Positions 53,417 through 63,012 of a stretch of 64,000 nucleotides of DNA are shown here, in pieces (the stretch's first letter is position 1; each line of letters starts with the position of its first letter). Origin of the DNA: Bacteroidaceae bacterium (GTDB taxonomy: Bacteria > Bacteroidota > Bacteroidia > Bacteroidales > Bacteroidaceae); NCBI GenBank assembly GCA_017507105.1, contig JAFWBM010000032.1:51559-115558 (forward strand), read 5' to 3'. The notes under the pieces are model-generated. The model saw nothing but the letters and a program-made list of their open reading frames with translations. It had not been told where the DNA came from and searched no databases. Both the position numbers and the translations under genes were made by a program.

Positions 53417-55159
53417 ATGAGCGAGATTAACGAGACTGAAAAAAGCGAAAAAAAGAGCCTCAGTTTTATTGAACAGATTATAGTAAATGACCTTGAGGAG
53501 GGTAAGAACGGCGGACGCATACAGACGCGTTTTCCGCCCGAGCCCAACGGGTACCTGCACATAGGACACGCGAAAGCCATACACATGGACTTCGGTATGG
53601 CACAGAAATATAACGGTATTTGCAACCTGCGTTTTGACGATACCAACCCAAGCAAGGAGGAGACTGAATATGTAGAGTCCATAATGGAGGATATCAAGTG
53701 GCTTGGTTTCCAATGGGAGAACGTATATTATGCATCGGATTATTTCCAGCAGTTGTGGGACTTTGCCGTAAAACTCATAAAAGAGGGTAAGGCATATATA
53801 GACGAGCAGACCTCCGAACAGATTGCACAGCAGAAAGGAACACCTACACAGCCCGGAACAGACAGCCCCTATCGTAACCGTCCAATAGAAGAGAGTCTCG
53901 AACTATTCTACAAGATGAACAGTGGCGAGATACCCGAAGGAGCTATGGTACTCCGTGCAAAAATAGACATGGGACACTCAAATATGCATTTCCGCGACCC
54001 AATCATTTATCGTGTAGTAATGACACCTCACCACCGTACAGGCAGCACATGGAAAGCATATCCCATGTATGATTTTGCACACGGCCAAAGCGATTTCTTC
54101 GAAGGTGTAACACACTCGCTCTGCACATTGGAATTTGTGCCTCACCGTCCTCTATACGATCTTTTTGTCGATTGGGTAAAGAATGGTGAAGAACTTGACG
54201 ACAACCGCCCCAGACAGTATGAGTTCAATAAACTGAATTTGAGTTACACATTGATGAGCAAACGCAACCTACTCACTTTGGTAAAAGAGAAACTTGTACG
54301 TGGTTGGGACGACCCACGTATGCCTACACTATGCGGTATACGTCGTCGCGGATACTCTCCTCAATCAATCAGCAACTTCATAGACAAGATTGGTTACACA
54401 AAGTACGATGCTCTTAACGATATATCATTGCTGGAGTCGGCAGTACGCGAAGACCTCAACAGCCGCGCCACACGTGTATCGGCAGTCATAAACCCTGTAA
54501 AACTTATAGTAACCAATTACCCCGAAGGTCAGACCGAGGAACTATATGCCATAAACAACCCCGAAGCTCCGGAAAGCGGAATGCATACAATAGAGTTCAG
54601 TCGCGAGTTGTGGATAGAACGTGACGACTTTATGGAGGATGCTCCCAAGAGTTTCTACCGACTCACCCCCGGACGTGAGGTACGTCTGAAGAATGCATAC
54701 ATAGTATTATGCACCGGTTGCAACAAGGACGCAGAAGGCAACGTAACTGAGGTTTTGTGCGAGTATATTCCCGAAACAAAAACCGGAGAGAAAGAGGCAA
54801 ACCGTAAAGTAAAGAGCACACTGCATTGGGTAAGCTGCAAACATAGTGTAAAAGCAGAAGTACGTCTTTACGACCGTCTATGGAAAGTTGAAAACCCACG
54901 CGACGAGCTTGCAGCAATACGTGAAGAAAAACAATGCGATGCCTTGACAGCCATGAAAGAGATTATAAATCCCGATTCATTGAACATACTCACCAACTGT
55001 TATGTTGAGAAATTTGCAACAGAACTTGCACCATTCGAATATCTGCAGTTCCAGCGCATTGGATACTTTAACGTAGACCCCGACTCCAAGCCCGGTGCTC
55101 CCGTATTCAACCGCACAGTATCACTCAAAGATACATGGAGCAAGATAAAAGGCAAATAA
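53417..55159 (+). CDS. glnS: Glutaminyl-tRNA synthetase
   Basis: A 580-residue class I synthetase that charges tRNA-Gln directly. The HIGH motif is in PEPNGYLHIGHAKAI (48-51) and the KMSKS equivalent is LMSKRNL near residue 277. The GlnRS-specific FDDTNPSKEE and the C-terminal anticodon-binding beta-barrels are present. Length is normal. The TPR gene starts 14 nt later and probably shares its transcript. Confidence 0.97.
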   Translation: MSEINETEKSEKKSLSFIEQIIVNDLEEGKNGGRIQTRFPPEPNGYLHIGHAKAIHMDFGMAQKYNGICNLRFDDTNPSKEETEYVESIMEDIKWLGFQWENVYYASDYFQQLWDFAVKLIKEGKAYIDEQTSEQIAQQKGTPTQPGTDSPYRNRPIEESLELFYKMNSGEIPEGAMVLRAKIDMGHSNMHFRDPIIYRVVMTPHHRTGSTWKAYPMYDFAHGQSDFFEGVTHSLCTLEFVPHRPLYDLFVDWVKNGEELDDNRPRQYEFNKLNLSYTLMSKRNLLTLVKEKLVRGWDDPRMPTLCGIRRRGYSPQSISNFIDKIGYTKYDALNDISLLESAVREDLNSRATRVSAVINPVKLIVTNYPEGQTEELYAINNPEAPESGMHTIEFSRELWIERDDFMEDAPKSFYRLTPGREVRLKNAYIVLCTGCNKDAEGNVTEVLCEYIPETKTGEKEANRKVKSTLHWVSCKHSVKAEVRLYDRLWKVENPRDELAAIREEKQCDALTAMKEIINPDSLNILTNCYVEKFATELAPFEYLQFQRIGYFNVDPDSKPGAPVFNRTVSLKDTWSKIKGK

Positions 55160-55173
55160 AATAATTTATTTGA

Positions 55174-56604
55174 ATGAATAACGATAAGGATTTCTTTGAA
55201 ACTCCCGAGTTTCGAATGGTAATAAAGAGATATGAGCAGATGAAAGCAGAAAACATCTGCTCATATTTTGACACAGGCGAACTGGCAGACATCCTCTCAT
55301 ACTACCTGAGACAAGGTTGCACAAAAGAAGCAAAAGAGGTATTTGAAACAGCCGTACGCCTACACCGACGTACCCCCGAAACACTTAAAATGAAGGCACG
55401 CATAGAGTTAGCAGAGGGTATGCCCTCAGAGGCACTTAGGACAGTCGAGGAGATTGGAGGCTCTAACGACACCGATCTCCAGTTGCTTAAGGCAGATATT
55501 CTATTATCGTTAAAAGACTATAAAGCAGCTCGTTATGTTGCACGTACTATACTACAGCAATGCAATATAACAGACGAAATCGCATACGACGCATTGGAAA
55601 TCATGCTCGACTGCGGTTTTGCACAAGAGGTACTTGATATAACAGAAAAGGGATTGCAATATTTTCCAAGCAACAGAAATCTGTTGGAAATATTTGCAGA
55701 GGCGCTTATAGAAATACAGAAGACCGACAAGGCCATAGAGGTATACAACCTGCTTCTTGATGAGAATCCCTACTCTTCATTCTACTGGGAGCAATTGGGA
55801 CACATCTATTACATGATTGAACGATACGGCAAGGCACTCGAATGTTTCGAATATGAACTTACCATAGATGACAATATAGAGTATGCCCGCATGATGCAGG
55901 CATACTGCTACTTCAAGCTAGGCAATTACAACGAATGTATTGCGATTTTCCACTCACTCACATCAAAATACCCAGACAGTATAATGCCTCTCTTCTATAT
56001 AGCCCTCTCACACTCACACAATGGAGAATGCAATATTGCAATGGAGATATATCGCAGAATACTTGAAATAAACAAAGAAAAAGAGAGGAATGGTATTGAA
56101 TCTGCATTGACGCTTATAAACATGGCTATAATATACGACAATGCAGACAGGGAAAAAGATGCAGACCAATGTATGGAAGTGGCCATGCAACATATTACCA
56201 AAGCATCAGACAGCAAACAGTTGCTACTATGCCACAAAAAAGATTTTTATGAACTACGCGATAAAGAGAACATGACCTTCCGCGACATGAACACAACCGA
56301 AACAAAGGAGTGGGAACTCTACGAACTATTCTACTCGCTCTCTTTATCCCTCATAAAAGAGAAAAAATATCGCTTGGCACTATACCCATTATATATAGCT
56401 CGAGACTCAGCACCCGATACATCTGACATAGATGCATGCATTGCATACATACTCTATATACACAATGGCGACAAAATAGAGATAAGCAATATGATAAGAA
56501 GTGCAATAGAAGGCAAGAGTAACACTCTTTTTGAACTCTTCGGCATCAGATACGATGCCAATATGGGAGTTCAACAATTTATAAAGGAGATAAGCAACCG
56601 ATAA
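55174..56604 (+). CDS. Tetratricopeptide-repeat protein
   Basis: A 476-residue protein with no signal peptide or membrane span, made largely of TPR helices (about residues 40-290): for example AIEVYNLLLDENPYSSFYWEQLGHIYYMIERYGKALECFEYEL split over two units and CNIAMEIYRRILEIN. The C-terminal 150 residues are helical without clear repeats. It follows glnS by 14 nt and ends 3 nt from the convergent manC gene. The partner is unknown; scaffold function is a family inference. Confidence 0.82.
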   Translation: MNNDKDFFETPEFRMVIKRYEQMKAENICSYFDTGELADILSYYLRQGCTKEAKEVFETAVRLHRRTPETLKMKARIELAEGMPSEALRTVEEIGGSNDTDLQLLKADILLSLKDYKAARYVARTILQQCNITDEIAYDALEIMLDCGFAQEVLDITEKGLQYFPSNRNLLEIFAEALIEIQKTDKAIEVYNLLLDENPYSSFYWEQLGHIYYMIERYGKALECFEYELTIDDNIEYARMMQAYCYFKLGNYNECIAIFHSLTSKYPDSIMPLFYIALSHSHNGECNIAMEIYRRILEINKEKERNGIESALTLINMAIIYDNADREKDADQCMEVAMQHITKASDSKQLLLCHKKDFYELRDKENMTFRDMNTTETKEWELYELFYSLSLSLIKEKKYRLALYPLYIARDSAPDTSDIDACIAYILYIHNGDKIEISNMIRSAIEGKSNTLFELFGIRYDANMGVQQFIKEISNR

Positions 56605-56607
56605 CTG

Positions 56608-57669
56608 CTACTTATCGGTAAACTCTTTTATTCTGCCCTCTTCACTCATACGGCACACCAACAAATCGCCATCGTGCTCTGCAACAATGCAATCGTTCAT
56701 TCCAATAAGCACAACCCTTCTGTTTTGAGCTGTGTGAACAATACAGTTGCTTGACTCACACAACTCCACATTATTCCCTATTACAGCGTTACCGCTAAGG
56801 TCATGCGGTGTTCTGTCATACAATGAGTGCCAAGTACCCAAGTCGCTCCATCCGAAATTTGCAGGAAAGACAAATACCTCCTCGGCACGTTCAAGAATAG
56901 CATAGTCGACAGAAATATTACGACACTCAGGAAACTTATCATCTATTGCCGACTGCTCAGCATCGGTATACATAAGAGGCAACATAGACTCGAAGAGATT
57001 GGCAATTGGCGCCTGATATACTCTGAAAGCATTTACTATTGTCTGAACATTCCATATAAATATACCCGAATTCCAATAAAAATTATTACGGGCAATATAT
57101 GCCTTGGCCACATCCAGCTCGGGCTTTTCTTTAAATGAATCGACTCTGAATACTTCTTTGTTGGCTAACGAAGAGGTACCAAGTACAGCTTCTATATAAC
57201 CATAACCGGTCTCGGGACGTGTGGGCTTTATACCAAGAGTCAGTATCGCATCTGAATCTGCCACAAATTTCAGAGATGATTCTATCACACGACGAAACTC
57301 AACCACATCGTGTACAAAATGATCGCTTGGCGTCACCACCATATTTGCATTAGGGTCCCTCTTCTTTATTTTCCATGCTGCATACGCAATACATGGTGCT
57401 GTGTTGCGGCGGCAAGGTTCAAGAAGGATGTTTTCATTCGGAACTTCAGGCAGCTGTTCTTTAACCATATCTGCATACTTTGCAGATGTAACCACCCAGA
57501 CATTTTCCATTGGGAACATGTCGCCAAAACGGTCTAAGGTCAACTGCAACAAAGACTTTCCACACCCTAACACGTCAATAAATTGTTTAGGGCAGTCAGT
57601 TGTACTTATAGGCCAAAAGCGACTGCCAATACCGCCTGCCATTATTACAATATGGTTCGAACTCTTCAT
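56608..57669 (-). CDS. manC: Mannose-1-phosphate guanylyltransferase
   Basis: A 353-residue enzyme making GDP-mannose. The nucleotide loop is IVIMAGGIGSRFWPIS, and PKQFIDVLG, LLEPCRRNTAPCIAYAA, VVTPSDHFV, FKEKP and YWNSGIFIWN are family signatures. The NFGWSDLGTWHSLYD block near residue 265 is also diagnostic. It lacks the C-terminal isomerase domain of the bifunctional form, as expected at this length. GDP-mannose could feed the surface glycan made with the nearby WecA. Confidence 0.95.
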   Translation of the reverse strand: MKSSNHIVIMAGGIGSRFWPISTTDCPKQFIDVLGCGKSLLQLTLDRFGDMFPMENVWVVTSAKYADMVKEQLPEVPNENILLEPCRRNTAPCIAYAAWKIKKRDPNANMVVTPSDHFVHDVVEFRRVIESSLKFVADSDAILTLGIKPTRPETGYGYIEAVLGTSSLANKEVFRVDSFKEKPELDVAKAYIARNNFYWNSGIFIWNVQTIVNAFRVYQAPIANLFESMLPLMYTDAEQSAIDDKFPECRNISVDYAILERAEEVFVFPANFGWSDLGTWHSLYDRTPHDLSGNAVIGNNVELCESSNCIVHTAQNRRVVLIGMNDCIVAEHDGDLLVCRMSEEGRIKEFTDK

Positions 57670-58102
57670 AAACTAATCAATTCTCTTGAAAAACATTTAA
57701 GCAATAAATTTGTTTATAGATTATAAAAACAAAAACATGCCATTGTACAATAATTATGCGAAATTAATAAAAAAGAGAATTATAACAACAATTTATAACG
57801 AAATAATTAGAATACAAAGAGAGTGTGACAAAGAAAATGTATATAAGAAAATAATAGGGTTGCACGTGAAAATAGGGAAATGTGTTAATATATGTTAAAC
57901 AATGGGGGGGGTAATTTCGTTGACTACATAATAATTATATTTGCAATAATTAACAAATAGACACTGTCTGCTAAAATATATCGGTACTGATATCACCAGA
58001 TAAGATTTGCAAAACAAAGCATAAAAAGATATGATTTGAAATCAAAAAAAACATTGCATTATAAAACTAAAAGATTAACTTTGCATAAATATAAATATCC
58101 AA
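57670..58102 (+). promoter_or_regulatory. Control region of upxY-wecA with G8 tract and two candidate promoters
   Basis: No convincing gene (one AT-rich 62-codon frame only). A run of eight G lies at 57904-57911. Just after it, TTTC (57915) and TATATTTG (57936-57943) form a candidate distal promoter, which would give a leader of about 150 nt. A second, better promoter lies at 58054-58083: TTG, 19 nt, TAACTTTG, only 20 nt before the ATG. An imperfect palindrome ATATCGGTACTGATAT lies near 57978-57993. No inverted repeats of the kind that flank invertible capsule promoters were seen. Confidence 0.5.
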
Positions 58103-58666
58103 ATGGCAGAAAGCCTTACAAATACAGATGAGACAAAGCATTGGTACGTCATGAGGGTCACCTACCAAAGAGAACTCTCGGCAAAAAAGAAACTCGATAC
58201 AATAGGTGTTGAGAGCTTTGTACCGATGAAGAGTGTAAAGAGGCTTATGGCTAATGGAAAAACCACAAACAAAGAGGAATCGGCACTGCATAACTACATA
58301 TTTGTACACAGCAGTAATGAGAAGATAGACGAGATAAAGCAGAATTATATACCTTGGCTCAGATATGCAATGAGCCATACCTCGGAAGGCAATGTTATAA
58401 AAATGATTGTACCAGATAAACAGATGTACGATTTTATAGCCATTGCAGGGAATGACAATGAGAAGATCACATATCTCAGCCATGACGAGGTAGCGCTTGC
58501 AGCCGGGGACTGCGTACGTATAATAAACGGTCCTTTCAAAGGTGTAGAGGGTAAGTTTATAAAGGTAAAGAAGCAAAGGGGAAGATGTGTAGTTGTGAGA
58601 ATTGACGGAATAACAGCTGTTGCAACAGCAACAATTCCAGCACGATTTGTAGAAAAAATATTATAA
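58103..58666 (+). CDS. UpxY-family transcription antiterminator (NusG-like)
   Basis: A 187-residue NusG/RfaH-type protein. The NGN domain (about 12-110) starts KHWYVMRVTYQRELSAKKKLD and has ESFVPMKSVKRL and HNYIFVHSS. The KOW part (about 130-170) has VRIINGPFKGVEGKFIKVKKQRGRCVVV. In Bacteroides fragilis UpxY proteins open the capsule operons that they head. Here the gene heads only wecA (42 nt later) and no upxZ follows. It may act in cis on the upstream leader or on other loci. Confidence 0.9.
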   Translation: MAESLTNTDETKHWYVMRVTYQRELSAKKKLDTIGVESFVPMKSVKRLMANGKTTNKEESALHNYIFVHSSNEKIDEIKQNYIPWLRYAMSHTSEGNVIKMIVPDKQMYDFIAIAGNDNEKITYLSHDEVALAAGDCVRIINGPFKGVEGKFIKVKKQRGRCVVVRIDGITAVATATIPARFVEKIL

Positions 58667-58707
58667 GAACTTATTAAGTAGTTTAAACACAATTTAAATT
58701 ATAAGAT

Positions 58708-59871
58708 ATGATTTCTATTGAAAATGTTATCTATCCGCTTTTAGTAGCGTTTTTTGCCACTCTTTGGATTCACCCAAGAATCCTGGAAATTGCAATTATG
58801 AAAAACATTGTAGACAACCCGGATGCCCGCAAACTACAACGCAGACCGGTACCTGTCATCGGAGGTATAGCTGTGTTCTTCGGACTAATCCTTGGTTTGA
58901 GCATCTCGCAAGTTATAACAACCAACAACATATTTATATATGCTGCTGTGATGTGCGCAATGCTCTATTTGGGCACTATCGACGATATTCTTAATCTCAC
59001 TCCCCGCCTACGTTTCATTATAGAAATAGCCATAGTAATACTGCTCATGGCAGTATCGGGTGATAGCATTAATAATTTTCATGGATTGTGGGGAATAGAA
59101 TCTATCCCGGCATGGGTAGCATACCCATTGACCATTGTTGCAAGTGTAGGAATAATAAATGCCATAAATCTTATAGACGGAGTGAACGGTCTGTCAACCG
59201 GATACTGCATAATGAGTTCCTCAATTCTTGCAATACATTTCTACTCATCGGGGAACCTTCCTATGACTATTATTTCTGTATCTGCAGTAGGTGCCATTCT
59301 CCCTTTCTTCCTGCACAATGTTTTTGGTGAGCGCACAAGAATGTTTATCGGCGATGGAGGAGCATTGGTAATGGGTATCCTCATGTCTATTTTCATGATG
59401 AATATCCTCAGTTCAGGCTCTCATAGTTCTACACTCAGAATCTCGGACATGGGTCTTATTCCTTTCTGTCTTGCAATAATGGCAATTCCCGTATTTGACA
59501 CACTGCGTGTAATGAGCAGACGTATGCTGAAAGGACACTCTCCATTCAAGGCCGACAAGACTCACCTTCATCACCTGTTCATAGATTTAGGTTTCTCACA
59601 TGTAGGTACAACATGTTCAATACTAACCCTGAATGCTTTGACTATCGGAGCGTGGTACCTATCTTACAAGCTTGGTGCCCCCATTGACGTTCAGCTATAT
59701 ATCGTATTGGCATTAGGTATCCTATTTACATTTGTATTCTACAAGTATATGCGCATACAGATTGCCAAGAAATCAAAGGTATACCTTGCTATAAACAAGA
59801 TTGCTACAACCACTCACTTGGAAGACAAAAGTTTCTGGAAAGCAATAAGAACATTTATAGATAAGATATAA
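58708..59871 (+). CDS. wecA: Undecaprenyl-phosphate sugar-1-phosphate transferase (WecA-type)
   Basis: A 387-residue membrane enzyme that starts a lipid-linked glycan by moving a HexNAc-1-phosphate to undecaprenyl phosphate. About 11 spans. Motifs: RRPVPVIGGIAVF, GTIDDILNL with the DD pair, NAINLIDGVNGLS, FIGDGGALVMG and the DKTHLHHLF loop, which corresponds to the HIHH region of WecA rather than MraY. It follows upxY by 41 nt and is closed by a strong terminator. Confidence 0.92.
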   Translation: MISIENVIYPLLVAFFATLWIHPRILEIAIMKNIVDNPDARKLQRRPVPVIGGIAVFFGLILGLSISQVITTNNIFIYAAVMCAMLYLGTIDDILNLTPRLRFIIEIAIVILLMAVSGDSINNFHGLWGIESIPAWVAYPLTIVASVGIINAINLIDGVNGLSTGYCIMSSSILAIHFYSSGNLPMTIISVSAVGAILPFFLHNVFGERTRMFIGDGGALVMGILMSIFMMNILSSGSHSSTLRISDMGLIPFCLAIMAIPVFDTLRVMSRRMLKGHSPFKADKTHLHHLFIDLGFSHVGTTCSILTLNALTIGAWYLSYKLGAPIDVQLYIVLALGILFTFVFYKYMRIQIAKKSKVYLAINKIATTTHLEDKSFWKAIRTFIDKI

Positions 59872-59881
59872 TTGAGCAAAA

Positions 59882-59933
59882 ATATAGAAACGATATGGGC
59901 TGCGTCAAAACGCAGCCCATATCGTTTCTATAT
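59882..59933. terminator. Terminator of upxY-wecA, bidirectional
   Basis: A 24-bp perfect stem with the loop CAAA (59906-59909), the longest hairpin in the window. It lies between convergent wecA and the DUF5103 gene. Confidence 0.85.
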
Positions 59934-59968
59934 ATATACAACGCACTATAGCAGTACAAAATATATAT

Positions 59969-61198
59969 CTACTTAACAACAAGCGCGCCTACAAGCTTAT
60001 CATATCTAGCTCCAAATTCACGATGATACACCTTTACAAGATATTCATTTGAGGTGTTATAGAAATCCCCCTCAGAAAACTCAGTGACAGCAACAGTTTT
60101 ATTATCCGGCAACCAAACATAATTGTAGTTATAGACCCCGAACTTCATCAACTGTACACACCTATACACTCCATCCTCATAATCATATACCATTTTATTG
60201 GAATCGAAAAAGTTATTACCCCAAAAATCTCCTAAAAGATAATAACTTCCTCCCGAACGATAAGGAGCATCGAAAGTGAAATGCACAAAAGCATAATCGG
60301 CTTCAATTTCACTACCCAGGCCTTCGTTTGTATTTATATAGAACCGACCATTCTCGTCCCTCACATTACTGTACGACTTTAAAGGAGAATCGGTATACAA
60401 GTATACATCATAATTGTCACCCGTAAACAATACATTATCGACACCCATTCCCGGAGAATATGGATCAGTTATCTCAAAACGACGATACTCATTCCCTGCA
60501 TTAAATATAAGTGGCTTATGATGGACATACTCTATTCTGTCAGCAGTTATATAAGTGGGGGCAGCACAAACAACAGCATTATCCCTGCGGTGGTTCTGAG
60601 AGACTGAAACTTTCAAATCACTCCCGGGAGATGAAACATTATAGCCACTATAATCTACTATAATATCCAACTGCTGATGCATACGGTTATAGTCAATATC
60701 AGTATCACCACTCACCTCTACACCCAAACGCACCTTATGTTCAACGACAAGAAAACCAAAGATAGCTACAGGAGTCTCATCATCACTCTCATCATCATAT
60801 ACCTCTACCTTATAATTACCAGAAACCTTCAATTCCTGCTCCTCATTAGGGATAGAGAAAGAATAGTTTGTATACGATTGTATTGTATTTTCGCTATACC
60901 GTACATTCTCTATTGCCAAATCATTGAAACCAGAGAGATAATCAATAGGCAACAACTCCGACTGTGACCAATCGAAGTTGCAATGTACAATCCTATAGGT
61001 ATATCTGCTGTATGTGTGAGACATCTCGTCAAATGAGAATGTAACAACATCATCACTCCCAAGCATTATAACGGCAGGAGCATCCCAAACATCATTCACC
61101 TCCATCCTCAAAGAGCGTATGTCCGATGTATTTGACTCCACAAATTGAGCAAACATAGATATCGGACAGAAAAATAGCAAAAACAATAATCTTCTCAT
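59969..61198 (-). CDS. DUF5103 exported protein (type IX secretion plug family)
   Basis: A 409-residue protein from ATG 61198 with a signal peptide (MRRLLFLLFFCPISMFAQ). The 61228 start adds ten residues and spoils the signal. The DUF5103 pattern runs through the protein: RSLRMEVNDVWDAPAVIMLGSDD, YTYRIVHCNFDWSQSELLPIDYLSGFND, and GSYYLLGDFWGNNF late on. In Flavobacterium a member of this family acts as the plug of the type IX translocon. No other type IX genes are in the window, and the family also occurs in gut Bacteroides, so the role is open. Confidence 0.83.
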   Translation of the reverse strand: MRRLLFLLFFCPISMFAQFVESNTSDIRSLRMEVNDVWDAPAVIMLGSDDVVTFSFDEMSHTYSRYTYRIVHCNFDWSQSELLPIDYLSGFNDLAIENVRYSENTIQSYTNYSFSIPNEEQELKVSGNYKVEVYDDESDDETPVAIFGFLVVEHKVRLGVEVSGDTDIDYNRMHQQLDIIVDYSGYNVSSPGSDLKVSVSQNHRRDNAVVCAAPTYITADRIEYVHHKPLIFNAGNEYRRFEITDPYSPGMGVDNVLFTGDNYDVYLYTDSPLKSYSNVRDENGRFYINTNEGLGSEIEADYAFVHFTFDAPYRSGGSYYLLGDFWGNNFFDSNKMVYDYEDGVYRCVQLMKFGVYNYNYVWLPDNKTVAVTEFSEGDFYNTSNEYLVKVYHREFGARYDKLVGALVVK

Positions 61199-61215
61199 AA
61201 TGACATATTCTGTGG

Positions 61216-61223
61216 CGAAGTTA
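61216..61223 (-). promoter_or_regulatory. -7 box for the DUF5103 gene
   Basis: TAACTTCG on the minus strand, 17 nt before the ATG at 61198. No clear -33 element. Confidence 0.35.
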
Positions 61224-61274
61224 ACCAAATAAACGGAATTTGTATATATCTTTACAAAAGTTAATGTTTTACAT

Positions 61275-62135
61275 ATGAGAAAAGTTAATAAAATTCACAT
61301 CAAAAGATATATTGTTGCAACAGCAATGCTATTGGCTACTTTCTTGACAATAGAAGCACAGAAGATATATACTATTCGGGACAGCATTATAATAAATGAG
61401 ATTATTAAAAGTGCGAATAATAATAAGCAGGAAAACAGAATACTGTTTATTGCATCGCAATTCATGGGAGCCCCTTACGTTGCATCCACACTTGATCTGT
61501 TTGCAAACAAAGAACCACTTGTCATTGACGCACAAAGGCTCGACTGTACAACATTTGTTGAAGTGGTTACAGCCATTGCCATAACATACGATAACTTTAC
61601 CGGATTCTGCAACAATCTGGAACGTATACGATATCGCAATGGGGTAAGAAACGGATATGAAAGTCGACTGCATTACATATCCCAATGGGTGTGCGATAGC
61701 GCTAAAGAGAATATACTGGAAGAGGTTATCACAAGAGAACACACCGCTATACAGAAACTAAGATTGGATTATATGAGTACTCATCCCGAAAACTATCTGC
61801 AGTTGAAAGAGAACCCTGAGTTAACACAAAAGATAGCATATTACGAAAAACCGTTTCACAATATAGAGGTCAAATATATCCCCAAAGAGAAACTAAATAA
61901 GAGGCGAAGCGAACTTGATATTAACAACGGCGATATAATAGCTATCGTAACATCAATAAATGGACTTGATGTCACCCATTTAGGATTTGCCAAGTGGATA
62001 GGCAACAACCTGCACATGTTGCATGCATCGAGCAACAAGGGTAAAGTAATCCTAGATGACCTGACGTTGTACGATTACATGAGTAACAAGAAAAGAAATC
62101 TTGGCATAAGAGTGATAAGATTCAAGAACCTTTGA
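61275..62135 (+). CDS. DUF1460 amidase-like cell-wall protein
   Basis: A 286-residue protein with an N-terminal signal sequence (about 10-28). The NlpC/P60-like core has RLDCTTFVEVVTAIA with the candidate catalytic cysteine and GLDVTHLGFAKW with the candidate histidine, in the order expected for DUF1460. The middle holds LHYISQWVCDSAKEN. Structures of family members show a cysteine-peptidase/amidase fold that acts on muropeptides. It is divergent from the DUF5103 gene. Confidence 0.83.
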   Translation: MRKVNKIHIKRYIVATAMLLATFLTIEAQKIYTIRDSIIINEIIKSANNNKQENRILFIASQFMGAPYVASTLDLFANKEPLVIDAQRLDCTTFVEVVTAIAITYDNFTGFCNNLERIRYRNGVRNGYESRLHYISQWVCDSAKENILEEVITREHTAIQKLRLDYMSTHPENYLQLKENPELTQKIAYYEKPFHNIEVKYIPKEKLNKRRSELDINNGDIIAIVTSINGLDVTHLGFAKWIGNNLHMLHASSNKGKVILDDLTLYDYMSNKKRNLGIRVIRFKNL

Positions 62136-62184
62136 TAGAGATCAAAAAAACTTTTAAACTTACCTGAGCAAGAAAGTATCTATT

Positions 62185-62837
62185 TCAACTCCTTTTCGAG
62201 TATCTACCAAAGAAGAGTAACAATATTATTGTAGTCATAATTTCGGCCAAAGGCATAGCCATCCATATCCCCTCCACACCCAGCAAACGTGGCAATAAAA
62301 GAAAACTTGGGACAAGCAAAATAAGCCCACGCAGGAAAACAAGAAATGTAGCGCGTTTTATCCTTTCTACACTCTGATAGTAACCTATAAAAGCTACATT
62401 CAGTATAAAGAATACTATTCCAATTGCAAAGTATGGAAAGCCATCAATGGCTATTTGCCCAGCCTCACTGGATTTATCGACAAACAATGCAACCAACTTA
62501 TCCGGAACAACCATAAACAGCATTGTAACAATCAGTCCTATCACTGTTGAAGTAACAAGAAGCAATTTACGTGTTTCTTCAATCTCCTTCCAACGTGATA
62601 TTCCATAGTTATAACTTATTATCGCTGTGCCGACTGAGCCACAGCATTGCCCACCATAAAAAAGAATGGTGTGTAGTAGCATGCTATACCGAATGCCCCC
62701 ACACCATGACCTACAAATATGCCATCTATGGCAGTCACCGCACATATTGAGATAGCGCCCCATAATGTAGGAATAAGCAGTTTCTTGAATAACACAGAAA
62801 CACTCTCATTATCAAAATCTATTGAATCCCTTTTCAT
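62185..62837 (-). pseudogene. MATE-family efflux protein, internally deleted and frameshifted
   Basis: The N-terminal piece from ATG 62837 reads LFKKLLIPTLWGAIS and IDGIFVGHGVGA, the first span of a MATE transporter. It then runs straight into FGIACYYTPFFFMVGNAVAQSAQ, which fits the second half, so about 200 residues are missing. At about 62619-62628 the frame breaks: CAG CGA TAA; adding one base gives Q-x-I-I-S-Y-N-Y-G, the usual continuation, which is present in the next frame with the rest of the C-terminus to the stop at 62185. Total 653 nt against about 1.35 kb for the family. A sequencing error could explain the frameshift but not the deletion. Confidence 0.8.
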
Positions 62838-63012
62838 TTCATTCGCCCTCATAAAATAATGCCGGACAAATGATTGGTCTCTCCCAGCCATTTTTCCGGC
62901 ATCTTAACTGTATAGTTGTAATACCTTTCGATTAGGATTACATAAATCTCTGTCCCTTATTTAATATCTATGACAGTTCTCTATTCCATTTCCAGCAAAC
63001 GATATACAACAA

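Noticed and set aside
57710..57898. 62-codon plus-strand frame in the gap before upxY
   Set aside because: Composition is that of AT-rich noncoding DNA (Ile/Lys/Asn only) and there is no promoter, neighbour or motif to support it.
57670..58102. Invertible capsule-type promoter
   Set aside because: No pair of matching inverted repeats flanks the promoter boxes within the gap.
62619..62891. Two separate small genes at the MATE locus
   Set aside because: Both pieces match consecutive parts of one MATE protein; the break is a frameshift.
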